Of a DNA stretch of 64,000 nt, positions 1 through 7,800 are shown piece by piece (position 1 is the first letter of the stretch; each line of letters begins with the position of its first letter). Both the position numbers and the translations under genes were made by a program. The notes under the pieces were generated by a model, which was not told the DNA's origin, made no database searches, and saw nothing but the letters and a program-made list of their open reading frames with translations. This DNA comes from Sorangium cellulosum (lineage in GTDB: Bacteria > Myxococcota_A > Polyangia > Polyangiales > Polyangiaceae). The stretch lies in contig NZ_CP012670.1 in NCBI RefSeq assembly GCF_004135735.1, forward strand, positions 3,989,501 through 4,053,500, in the 5' to 3' direction.

Positions 1-1
1 A

Positions 2-229
2 CGTGTAGTGGCCGTGGGGGCGCTCGACGGCCCGACGCGCGACGCGAGCCGGCGGAGCATCGAGGGAGGTGATGAGTCCATGCGAGAGAGCCTGCGCGTC
101 GAGGGAGCTGATGAGTCCACGCGAGAGAGCCTGCGCGTCGAGGGAGGTGGTGAGTCCACGCGAGAGAGCCTGCGCGTCGAGGGAGGTGGTGAGTCCACGC
201 GAGAGAGCCTGCGGCAGGAGACGGCATGA
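2..229 (+). CDS. C-terminal end of an upstream ORF made of 13-residue repeats
   Basis: The frame is open from the window edge, so this may be the tail of a gene starting upstream; an internal GTG at 8 would give 73 residues. Most of it is a 13-residue repeat with the core ESTRESLRVEGG, encoded by the 39-bp tandem repeat at 61-213. Its stop codon overlaps the start of the next gene (ATGA at 226-229), which suggests translational coupling. No known family is recognised. The repeat is in frame (39 = 3 x 13), so it can expand without frameshift. It may not be translated as a separate protein. Confidence 0.35.
   Translation, partial: RVVAVGALDGPTRDASRRSIEGGDESMRESLRVEGADESTRESLRVEGGGESTRESLRVEGGGESTRESLRQETA
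61..213 (+). repeat. 39-bp tandem repeat, nearly four copies
   Basis: Units run 61-99, 100-138, 139-177 and a truncated 178-213. They differ by a few substitutions (for example ggaggtgatgag against ggagctgatgag). The unit length is a multiple of three, and the array lies directly before the gene starting at 226. Confidence 0.9.
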
Positions 230-1773
230 GCGTCGTCGAGGCGGCCCCGCCCTTCTTCTATTACGCCATGGCGGACGGCACCTCAGCCGTCGACAGCGAG
301 GCCTTCGGCAGGCTCCTCGACGCCAGGGCGGGCGCCACGGGCTTCCGCAACCTCCTCGATCTGCTCGATCAGGACCCGGCCGAGCCCGGGCGCCTCATCG
401 ACCCCAGGCACGATTTCCTGCCCATCTACAAGCTGAAGCGCGCCGGCTCCCTCGCGGCGAAGGATCCGGAGGGCACCGCATGCCTCTGCCCGGGCGGCCT
501 CAACGGGCTCGGTCGAGACGCCATGTGGCAGAACTTCCGCGGCGGCGCGGCCGTACATTTCCTGGAGCTCGAGGGCACGAGCTGGGAGAGCCTGGTCGGG
601 CGCCACGCCGGCGCCGAGCTCTCCGCGAAGTTCCTGAGCGAGTTCATGCTCGAGCCCGTGGTCGAGGTCGACGGCACCAAGAAGCAGATCGTCAGCGGCG
701 CGTCGGCCGGCGCCAAGGGCGCGCTCTTCCGCGCCAGCCTGCTGTACTTGAGCTCTCACGGCTGGCTCGGCGGGTTCGCGCGGGGAGACGAGAACCCCGG
801 GTACCCGGCGGCGCTGCCGCGCCCCGCGGCCGGCATCGCCGACGACCCGCGCGAGCCGTACATTCCCATCAACGCCTACTTCGTGGTGGGCAAGTTCGAC
901 GCCGGGGGGCGCGCGTTCAGCGGGCCGGAGTGGATCATCCTCGCCCAGTGCTCGACGCTCAACGAGACGACCTGGGCGATGTGGGCGCGCGTCATGGCCC
1001 GCAGCGCGCCCCAGGTGCGCGGCATCCTCGGGTACGAGGAGGCCTCGCCCGCGGCGGTCGCGTCGATCTCGATCGCGACCTCGTTCGTCACGCACCTGAA
1101 GAACGAAAAGACGTTCTACGAGGCGTGGAGGGCCGCCAACACCGGCCAGAACTGGGCGGCGCTGGTCCACGAGCACGCCATGGGAGACACCCTCGACGGG
1201 TGGGCGGCGCGCAAGGCGCTCGGCGGGAGAGACCTGTCCAGTTACCTGGGCTCCACCTCGAGGGCCCCGAAGCAGGTCAAGGTCGTCGACCTGCCGCCTC
1301 CTTACCGCGCCCGGGTGTTCCACCACTTCAGCGCGGCGTACGGCGGCTCCACGTCCGAGATCACGCCCGACGTGCTCGACAGCGCGGACGCCGGGCTATT
1401 CGACGGGAGCGAGTACCGCGTGGAGATCACCCACCTCACCGGGGGGAAGATCCGCCAGGTGACGGTGCAGTGGATTCACATCCGCGACACCTTCGGTCAA
1501 TTCGATCTCGACGCCATCTTCAGCAGCTACTCCGCCGTTGGCGCCGGCGCGTCCGTGAGCACCGAGGACCCCAAGGTGCTCGTCGCCGACTTCGCGACCC
1601 CCGCGAGCCAGGTCGAGATCACCTTCACGGCGAGGGACGCGAAGGGACTGCGCGCGAGCGGCCTCGAGGGCCATCACGCCTATCTGTGGCCGCGGATCCA
1701 CGCGACCGGCGACGGTCTGGCCAATCAGCAGTACGACGCCAAGACCCGCGGCCTCGTCTACTACGGAGTCTAG
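226..1773 (+). CDS. Uncharacterised protein with a caspase-like His/Cys arrangement (DUF6345/CHAT-like fold suspected)
   Basis: 515 residues, no signal peptide. A hydrophobic strand runs into LYLSSHGW (His178); about 60 residues later a second strand runs into WIILAQCSTL (Cys242), followed by a helix and RGILGYEE. A buried strand ending in HG, then a strand ending in C, is the layout of clan CD (caspase-fold) peptidases such as CHAT and gingipain-like domains, and of the DUF6345 family. Peptidase activity is inference. The C-terminal 120 residues look beta-rich and may be a separate domain. The start overlaps the upstream stop by four bases (ATGA), so the two reading frames are probably co-expressed. 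The end of the gene lies inside a 71-bp tandem duplication. Confidence 0.75.
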   Translation: MSVVEAAPPFFYYAMADGTSAVDSEAFGRLLDARAGATGFRNLLDLLDQDPAEPGRLIDPRHDFLPIYKLKRAGSLAAKDPEGTACLCPGGLNGLGRDAMWQNFRGGAAVHFLELEGTSWESLVGRHAGAELSAKFLSEFMLEPVVEVDGTKKQIVSGASAGAKGALFRASLLYLSSHGWLGGFARGDENPGYPAALPRPAAGIADDPREPYIPINAYFVVGKFDAGGRAFSGPEWIILAQCSTLNETTWAMWARVMARSAPQVRGILGYEEASPAAVASISIATSFVTHLKNEKTFYEAWRAANTGQNWAALVHEHAMGDTLDGWAARKALGGRDLSSYLGSTSRAPKQVKVVDLPPPYRARVFHHFSAAYGGSTSEITPDVLDSADAGLFDGSEYRVEITHLTGGKIRQVTVQWIHIRDTFGQFDLDAIFSSYSAVGAGASVSTEDPKVLVADFATPASQVEITFTARDAKGLRASGLEGHHAYLWPRIHATGDGLANQQYDAKTRGLVYYGV

Positions 1774-1867
1774 GGGAATGAAGACACGTGGCTGCCCAGC
1801 AGTACGACGCCAAGACCCGCGGCCTCGTCTACTACGGAGTCTAGGGGAATGAAGACACGTGGCTGCC
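1726..1867 (+). repeat. Perfect 71-bp tandem duplication
   Basis: 1726-1796 is repeated exactly at 1797-1867. The unit holds the last codons and stop of the gene ending at 1773, plus the start codon and first codons of a lipoprotein-like ORF. The perfect identity implies a recent event. Confidence 0.95.
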
Positions 1868-2030
1868 TCGGTTCGCTCGTGACGCTCGTCGCAGCCTGCT
1901 CCTCCGGAGGGCCAGCCGCGCCGCCGCGCGCGCCCGCACCGACGGCCGTGGCGGCCGCCGTACGCCGAAGGCTCGGCGAGCCCGTCCGTAGGATGCCAGC
2001 CCCGGTCGGTCGCGGTAGCCCCGCCGAGCG
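1849..2030 (+). pseudogene. Remnant of a lipoprotein gene
   Basis: From ATG 1849 the peptide starts MKTRGCLGSLVTLVAACSSG, a good lipoprotein signal with lipobox VAAC, followed by an Ala/Pro-rich linker. After about 60 residues the frame runs antisense into the response regulator gene without any recognisable domain. The copy of the start at 1779 is cut off by the duplication and stops after 24 codons. I read it as the 5 prime end of a lipoprotein gene whose body was lost. A short intact lipoprotein is less likely. Confidence 0.4.
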
Positions 2031-3401
2031 TCACCCCTCGTCGCCCTCGCTCCCCCCGCCGAACCACCGCTGCAGCGTCCGCCGATCCACCCCCAGGAGC
2101 GCCGCCGCCCGCTGCTTCTTCCCCCCCATCCTCCGCAGCACGATCTGCGCGTACTCGCGCTGTAGCTCGTCCAGGCTCATCATTCGCTCCGCCGCGATCT
2201 CGAGGAAATCCGGCGCCCCCCGCCGCGCGCGCACCCCCTCGGGGAGATCGTCCGGCGAGATCCGCTCCCCGTCGCAGAGCGCCGCCGCCCGCTCGATCGC
2301 GTTCTCCAGCTCGCGGACGTTGCCCGGCCAGTCGTACGCGAGCAGCCGCTTGATCGCCGCCCCCGAGAACCCCGCGATCGGCTTGCCCGCATGCGCGGCC
2401 GCCCGCGCCAGGAAATGCTCCGCCAGCGGCACGATGTCGTCGGGCCGGTGCTTCAGCGGCGGGATCGCGATCTCGATCACCGCGAGCCGGTAGAAGAGGT
2501 CCTCGCGGAACACGCGCTCCGCCACCGCCGCGCGCAGATCGCGGTTCGTCGCGGCGATGACCCGCACGTCCACCCGCTCCGCCGCCACCGCGCCCACCGG
2601 GCGGACCTCCCGCTCCTGCAGCGCGCGCAACAGCTTCGCCTGGAGCGGCAGCGCCAGCTCGCTCACCTCGTCGAGGAACAGCGTGCCCCCGTCGGCCTCC
2701 TGGAACATCCCGGGCCGGTCGCTGCGCGCGTCCGTGTACGCGCCCTTGCGCACCCCGAAGAGCTCCGCCTCGATGAGCGACTCCGGCAGCGCCGCGCAGT
2801 TCACCGCGACGAACTTCCGCGCCCGGCGCCGGCTCTCGCCGTGCAGCGCGCGCGCCACGATCTCCTTGCCGCTCCCGCTCGGGCCGCTCACGAGCACCGT
2901 CGCGGGGCTCGAGGCCACGCGCTTCACGAGCGCGATCACCTCCTCGATCGCCCGGCTGCGCCCCACCATCCCCGCGATCGAGAACCGCTGCGCCACCTCC
3001 GAGCGGAGCGCCGTCAGCTCGACCGTCATCGCGCGCTGCCCGAGCGCGCGCTCCATCCGGAGCGCCATGTCCGCGGGCTGGAACGGCTTCGGCAGGTAGT
3101 CGAACGCCCCCGCGCGCATGGCGCGGACCGCCGTGTCGATCGAGCCGAACGCCGTCATCGCGATGATCGCCGTCCGCGGGTCGAAGCGCGCGATCCGCTC
3201 GATGAGCTCGATCCCGTCCAGCTCCGGCATGCGCACGTCCGTCACGACCAGGTCGAACTCCCCCTCCTCGAGGAGCGGCAGCGCGAGCAGCGGCGCGGTC
3301 AGCGTCACCGCCTCGTGGCCCAGGTCGCGCGCGATGTCCGCCACGAGCTTCGCCATCTCGAGCTCGTCGTCGACCACGAGCACCTTCGCGCGCGCGCTCA
3401 C
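2031..3401 (-). CDS. NtrC-type response regulator with non-canonical GAFTGA loop
   Basis: 456 residues. Receiver domain at about 5-120 with phospho-acceptor Asp55 (LVVTD) and Lys105; AAA+ domain at about 145-375 with Walker A GPSGSGKE (173-180) and Walker B GGTLFLDE; Fis-type helix-turn-helix at the end (AAALLGVDRRTLQRWF). The loop that contacts sigma-54, normally GAFTGA, reads GAYTDA (residues 220-225, bases 2727-2744), so sigma-54 activation is uncertain. Start is GTG 3401: the kinase stop and this start overlap as GTGA, which shows translational coupling with its likely partner kinase upstream. The target genes are unknown. Confidence 0.92.
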   Translation of the reverse strand: MSARAKVLVVDDELEMAKLVADIARDLGHEAVTLTAPLLALPLLEEGEFDLVVTDVRMPELDGIELIERIARFDPRTAIIAMTAFGSIDTAVRAMRAGAFDYLPKPFQPADMALRMERALGQRAMTVELTALRSEVAQRFSIAGMVGRSRAIEEVIALVKRVASSPATVLVSGPSGSGKEIVARALHGESRRRARKFVAVNCAALPESLIEAELFGVRKGAYTDARSDRPGMFQEADGGTLFLDEVSELALPLQAKLLRALQEREVRPVGAVAAERVDVRVIAATNRDLRAAVAERVFREDLFYRLAVIEIAIPPLKHRPDDIVPLAEHFLARAAAHAGKPIAGFSGAAIKRLLAYDWPGNVRELENAIERAAALCDGERISPDDLPEGVRARRGAPDFLEIAAERMMSLDELQREYAQIVLRRMGGKKQRAAALLGVDRRTLQRWFGGGSEGDEG

Positions 3402-4915
3402 GCCCGGACCTCCGCGCGCCCGGTCAGCGGCGCGGCCGCGGCGCGCGGCAGCGTGACCCGGAAGCAGGCGCCGCCCCGGCCCGTGCGGACGAGCTCCACC
3501 GCGCCGCCCGCCTCGCGGACGATCCCCTCGACGATCGCCAGGCCGAGCCCGGTGCCGCCGCGATCGCCCCGCGACGTGAAGAACGCGTCGAAGATGTGCT
3601 CGGCGAGGTCGGGGGGCACGCCGGGCCCCCGGTCCTCGATCTCGAACGCCGCCCTGCGGGCGTCGCGCTGCTCGATCCGCACCGTGATCTCTCCCCCGCG
3701 CGGCTGCGCCTGCGCGGCGTTCAGGCAGAGGTTGAACATCACCTGGAACAGGTGGTCCGCGTCCAGCACCACGTGCACCGGCGCCTCGTCGTGCTCGATC
3801 CTCGTCGTGATCCCGCGCTGCCGGCACTCCGGCCCGAGGAACGAGAGCACCTCGCGCGCGACCTGCGCCACCTCGCTCCCGCGGCCGAGGATCCTCGGCG
3901 GGCGGGCGACCGAGAGCAGCCGCGCCACCACGCGGGAGATGCGCTCGGACTGCGTGGCGATCGTCTCCAGCTCGCCGCGGGCCGGCTCGGGCCACCCGGG
4001 CTGGTCCGCGAGGCGGCGGGCGCGCGCCAGGATGACGCCGAGCGGGGAGCCGATCTCGTGCCCGATCGAGGCGACCACCTGCCCGACGGCCGACAGCGCG
4101 TGCGCCTGCTGCAGCTTGCGCTCGACCGCGGCCCGGGCCGCCTGCTCCTGCTCCAGGTGCGCGCGCGCCTCGGCGAGCGAGGCCGTCATCGCGTTGAACG
4201 CGCGCGCGAGCCGCCGGAGCTCCTCCGCGCCCGCCTCCGGCACCTTCACGCCGAGATCGCCGCGCGCCACGCGCTCGACGCCCGCGACGATCGCGCCCGC
4301 CGGGCGGCCGACCGTCGCCCGGCTCGCGAACGCGGCGATCAGGGCGGTGGCGGCGAGCAGCGCCGCCCCGGCGAGCGCCAGCCCGCGGTTCGAGCTGCGC
4401 GCGAACGCGTCCAGGTACCGCAGCTCCCGGACGACGACCGCGACGACCGATAGCCCGCGCTGCGAGAACGTCACCGTGCGCACGAGCGCCGGCGCCCCGC
4501 CGAGCGTCCGCTCCTCCTCGATCTCCGCGCCCGTCGAGAGCGCCCGCCGCGCGAGCGCCGCGAGCTCGGCCGACGCGCCGACGATCGGATCCGTCACGAG
4601 GATCGGGCCGCCGTGCTCGTCGAACGCCGCGATGCCGAGGATGCGATCGGCCTGGGCGAGCCGCTCGATGCGCATCTTGAGCAGCTCCACCTGGCCCCGC
4701 TCGACCGCCCCGCCGATCGCCGCCTCGACCAGGCTCGCGTGATGGCGCAGCTCGGCCGACGCCTGCCGGCGGAGGAACTGGTGCCGCGTCGAGTGGATCG
4801 CCGCCCCGTAGAGCGTCACGGCCAGGACGATCGGCACGAGGAGCATCAGCCAGAGCTGGAGCGTCAGCCCCATCGTGCCGCGTCCGGTCGGGCGTCGCGC
4901 GTTCATGCGATCCAT
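3398..4915 (-). CDS. Membrane sensor histidine kinase, partner of the downstream regulator
   Basis: About 505 residues. A transmembrane helix near the N-terminus (LQLWLMLLVPIVLAVTLYG), a periplasmic region of about 120 residues, a second membrane helix (ALAGAALLAATALIAA), a HAMP linker, the H-box VASIGHEIGSPL with the phospho-accepting His, and a HATPase_c domain with N-box NLCLNAAQAQ, GPGVPPDLAEHIFDAFFTS and GTGLGLAIV. It should phosphorylate the regulator whose start codon overlaps its stop. The start is uncertain: ATG 4915, 4906 and 4873 are in frame and none has a strong ribosome site; 4915 has a GGGA upstream. The next gene on the same strand stops at 4944, so the three may be one operon. 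Confidence 0.9.
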   Translation of the reverse strand: MDRMNARRPTGRGTMGLTLQLWLMLLVPIVLAVTLYGAAIHSTRHQFLRRQASAELRHHASLVEAAIGGAVERGQVELLKMRIERLAQADRILGIAAFDEHGGPILVTDPIVGASAELAALARRALSTGAEIEEERTLGGAPALVRTVTFSQRGLSVVAVVVRELRYLDAFARSSNRGLALAGAALLAATALIAAFASRATVGRPAGAIVAGVERVARGDLGVKVPEAGAEELRRLARAFNAMTASLAEARAHLEQEQAARAAVERKLQQAHALSAVGQVVASIGHEIGSPLGVILARARRLADQPGWPEPARGELETIATQSERISRVVARLLSVARPPRILGRGSEVAQVAREVLSFLGPECRQRGITTRIEHDEAPVHVVLDADHLFQVMFNLCLNAAQAQPRGGEITVRIEQRDARRAAFEIEDRGPGVPPDLAEHIFDAFFTSRGDRGGTGLGLAIVEGIVREAGGAVELVRTGRGGACFRVTLPRAAAAPLTGRAEVRA

Positions 4916-4943
4916 TGTCCCAGGTGCGACACCATGCCGCACT

Positions 4944-5267
4944 TCATCCGGCCTCGCAGGTGCCCTCGCGACAGATCTGGCCGGAGCCGCAGTCGCGCGT
5001 GTCCTGGCACCCGCCGCTCACGCATCGCCCGTCGACGCACTGGCTGCCGTCGCCGCACATCGTGCTCGAGAGGCACGCGACGCAGCGGGCGCTGAGGCAG
5101 TAGCGGAGATCGTCGTCGACGCGCCGGCACTCGCCGTCGTTGCTGCACGGCACGCTGCGCGGCTCCGGAGCGCAGCCCGCGGGCGATGCGCCGGTCAGGA
5201 CGAGGGCCGCGAGGGCCGCGAGGAAGGTGAAGGAAAGGGGTGGCGGGACAGGCTCCATCCTTTTCAT
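4944..5267 (-). CDS. Small Cys-rich lipoprotein
   Basis: 107 residues. N-terminal signal with hydrophobic core FLAALAALVLTG and a lipobox-like SPAGC, then four or five short Cys-containing modules (CSNDGEC, CLSARCVAC, CGDGSQC, CQDTRDCGSGQIC). Such modules are common in secreted myxobacterial proteins, are probably disulfide bonded, and have no known activity. It lies just upstream of the kinase gene on the same strand, so it could be a ligand-binding or envelope accessory of that sensor; this is inference from position only. ATG 5267 is chosen because it begins the signal peptide. Confidence 0.75.
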   Translation of the reverse strand: MKRMEPVPPPLSFTFLAALAALVLTGASPAGCAPEPRSVPCSNDGECRRVDDDLRYCLSARCVACLSSTMCGDGSQCVDGRCVSGGCQDTRDCGSGQICREGTCEAG

Positions 5268-5432
5268 GCGCGGACGGGCAGCAACTCTCAAGCCACCGCT
5301 GGGCACGGATGCTGCTCCAGCCCAGGCAGGCCGCTCACGCGTGGGCCCGACGGGCACCGGCGCTCGATCCACGGCCGCTGACGGCCCGGGGCGCGAGCGC
5401 GCCCAGGTCGGCGTGCCCGCTGGAGAACGAAG

Positions 5433-6386
5433 GTGATCCCGGAACTCCTCATCAAGCGAATTTTCCCGGCGCTCCTCGGGGGGATGATCCTGACGGCCGC
5501 GTACCAGCAGGCGTCGGGGATCTCGCACCTCGTCGAGGCCGAGCTGCTCGCGGATCAGCCGCCGCCCGCGCGGCGGCCGCTGCCGCCGCCGCCCGTCCGG
5601 GCCCCCGACCCGCACGCGACGAGCGCGGCGGCCATCCTCGCGCGGAACCCGTTCGACTCCGTGACCGGGCCGCTCACGCCGAAGCCCGTGGAGAGCGCGG
5701 ACGAGGCGGAGGACGCCGCGCGCTTCGGAGATCCGCTCCTGGATCCGATCTGCGAGGGCGCGCGCGTCGTGCTCATCGCCGCCTCGGAGGATCCCTCCTG
5801 GTCGTTCGCGACGATCGCGGAGGGGCGGGGAGAGCCGCTTCTCCGCCGGGTGGGCGATCCGGTCGCGAGCCGCTCGGTGCTCGCCATCGGCTGGGACCGG
5901 GTGTGGCTCATGGAGCCCGGGGCCCGGTGTCAGCTCCGCATCGGCGACAACCGCCCGGCGCCGCGCGCGTCGAGGCCGGCGGCGCCCCGCCGCGCGGCGC
6001 GGCCGCCCAAGCCCAAGCGCGGCGCGCTCCCGCCGGAGATCGCGTCGAAGATCCGGAAGGTGAGCGATCGCGAGTTCATCGTCGACCGGACCGCGGTCGA
6101 CATGGTCCTGGAGAAGCAGGGCGAGCTCATGCGCACTGCGCGGATCGTGCCCGTGAGGGAGGGAGATCGGGTGATCGGCGTCCGCCTCGCGCGGGTCGCG
6201 TCGGGCTCGCTGCTGACGGCGATCGGCCTGAAGCGGGGCGACACGATCCGCTCGATCAACGGCTTCGATCTGACCGACCCGCAGAGCGCGCTCCAGGCCT
6301 ACGCGCGCCTGCGCTCCGCGAACAACCTCGCGGTCGCCATCCGGCGGGGCGGGCGGGACATGACGATCGATCTCCGGATCCAGTGA
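5433..6386 (+). CDS. GspC-like type II secretion protein with PDZ domain
   Basis: 317 residues, GTG start. A short cytoplasmic N-terminus, one membrane helix (FPALLGGMILTAAYQ), a Pro-rich periplasmic linker, a GspC-type homology region (AILARNPFDSVTG... through VWLMEPG) and a C-terminal PDZ domain at about 225-317 (GVRLARVASGSLLTAIGLKRGDTIRSINGFDLTD). GspC bridges the inner membrane platform and the secretin in type II secretion. No other gsp gene is adjacent, so it is either an unlinked subunit or a relative with a separate job. It is divergent from the Cys-rich lipoprotein. Confidence 0.8.
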   Translation: MIPELLIKRIFPALLGGMILTAAYQQASGISHLVEAELLADQPPPARRPLPPPPVRAPDPHATSAAAILARNPFDSVTGPLTPKPVESADEAEDAARFGDPLLDPICEGARVVLIAASEDPSWSFATIAEGRGEPLLRRVGDPVASRSVLAIGWDRVWLMEPGARCQLRIGDNRPAPRASRPAAPRRAARPPKPKRGALPPEIASKIRKVSDREFIVDRTAVDMVLEKQGELMRTARIVPVREGDRVIGVRLARVASGSLLTAIGLKRGDTIRSINGFDLTDPQSALQAYARLRSANNLAVAIRRGGRDMTIDLRIQ

Positions 6387-6609
6387 GCCGCCTTCGCCCG
6401 CGCGCAGCGCCGCGGCGCTGCGCCCGCCGCTCCGGCGGCCTCGCCGGGCCCCTCGCGCGCGCGTGGCCGCGGGCGCGCACCGCGGGGGCACGGGGCGCGC
6501 ACGCCGCGCGGCGGGGGACGGCACCGCGCTTGCTACTCGTGCGCTGTCTCCGAGGTGCCTCCTGGTACCGAGAGGGGTGCCTCCTGATCGTGAGACAAGG
6601 AGGAGTCGA

Positions 6610-7593
6610 GTGGCCACGATGGCGAAGGCGAAGACCGCGGCCGTTCGGTCGATCGATGAGGTATCCGAGCAGATCTTCCGGAGCGTCGAGCAGAGCGGCG
6701 CGCTGCCGCCGAACCTGAGGGCGCCCGAGGCCGTCGGGGCGACGCTGTGCACCCTGTCGCGCCGGCTGAGCGGCGGAGAGGCGCGCGACCTCGCCGCGGC
6801 CTTGCCGCCGACGATCCAGGCGATCGTGCAGCCATGTGCCACGCAACGCGACGAGCAGCCCGAGGTGTTCGGCCGGCGAGAGTTCCTGGAGACCCTCGCG
6901 GAGCACCTGCAGATCGACACCGACCAGGCGCGGGCGGTCTCTCAGGCGATCTTCGCGGCCGTGGAGCGCGAGATCCCCATGAAGGAGGTCACGGACATCG
7001 AGAGCCAGCTGCCGGCCGATCTGAAGGAGCTCTGGGGGCGCCACCGCTTCGTGGGCAGCTCTCACGCGCGGCAGCCGGCGGGCATGCCGATGGAAGAGCC
7101 GCCCGCTCGCGCGGGCGTATCGAGGACGGGAAGCAATCGTGAACACGAGAAGGAGGGAAGGACAATGAACTGCTCCGAGCTCATGAAGACCGACGTGGCG
7201 TGTTGCAAGGCGAGCGAGCCCGTCGAGCACGTCGCCGAGCTGATGCAGGCGCGGAACATCGGCTTCGTTCCGATCTGCAACGATGACGGCTCCGTCATCG
7301 GGACCCTCACCGATCGAGACCTCGCGATCCGCGTGCTCGCGGAGCACCGCAGCGCCTCGTCGACGCGGGCAGAGGACGTCATGACCCGGGACGTCGTCTG
7401 CTGCCGGCCGGACGAGGATCTGAGCGTGGCCGAGCGCCTCATGAGCGAGCACAAGAAGTCGCGGATCCTCTGCGTCGACGACCAGAAGCACCCGCTCGGC
7501 GTCATCAGCCTGTCGGACATGGCCGACAGGGACGGCGGGGCGAGGTCGTCCCAGCTCCTGAGCTCGATCTCGCAGCGGGAGGCTCGGCCGTAG
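6610..7593 (+). CDS. DUF2267 domain fused to a pair of CBS domains
   Basis: 327 residues. The first 140 residues are helical and match the DUF2267 pattern (LSGGEARDLAAALP, REFLETLAEHLQI, QLPADLKELWG). After a polar linker come two CBS motifs beginning MNCSELMKTDVACC and including IGTLTDRDLAIRVLAE, AEDVMTRDV and GVISLSDMAD. CBS pairs usually bind adenine nucleotides. GTG 6610 is chosen because AAGGAGGAG at 6597-6605 is well placed for it; ATG 6619 is also in frame. A second, near-perfect ribosome site lies inside the gene before Met186, so the CBS part may also be made alone. Confidence 0.85.
   Translation: MATMAKAKTAAVRSIDEVSEQIFRSVEQSGALPPNLRAPEAVGATLCTLSRRLSGGEARDLAAALPPTIQAIVQPCATQRDEQPEVFGRREFLETLAEHLQIDTDQARAVSQAIFAAVEREIPMKEVTDIESQLPADLKELWGRHRFVGSSHARQPAGMPMEEPPARAGVSRTGSNREHEKEGRTMNCSELMKTDVACCKASEPVEHVAELMQARNIGFVPICNDDGSVIGTLTDRDLAIRVLAEHRSASSTRAEDVMTRDVVCCRPDEDLSVAERLMSEHKKSRILCVDDQKHPLGVISLSDMADRDGGARSSQLLSSISQREARP
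7150..7167 (+). promoter_or_regulatory. Internal ribosome binding site and start codon
   Basis: AAGGAGG at 7150-7156 is eight bases before ATG 7165, in frame within the DUF2267-CBS gene. The protein starting here would be a stand-alone two-CBS protein of 142 residues, a size common for such proteins. Confidence 0.6.
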
Positions 7594-7800
7594 CGGGTGC
7601 GCCGCCGCCTCCTGCCCGGCGCGCGGACGTGGCCTACCGAGCTGCCCAGAGGCGAGAAAGCAAGGGAAATATCGTCCAGGTGGAGGAGCTCCACCCGCCG
7701 CGCCTCCGCGGCCGGGTCAAGCGTTTGTCACGCCGCGGCCGTGACATCCGGCGCGAGCGGCTGGAGCAGCGCCGAGCCGAGCCCAGCGCTCGCGCGACCT

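Noticed and set aside
1849-2493. A complete 214-residue lipoprotein gene
   Set aside because: Only the first 60 codons look real; the rest is antisense to the conserved end of the response regulator gene.
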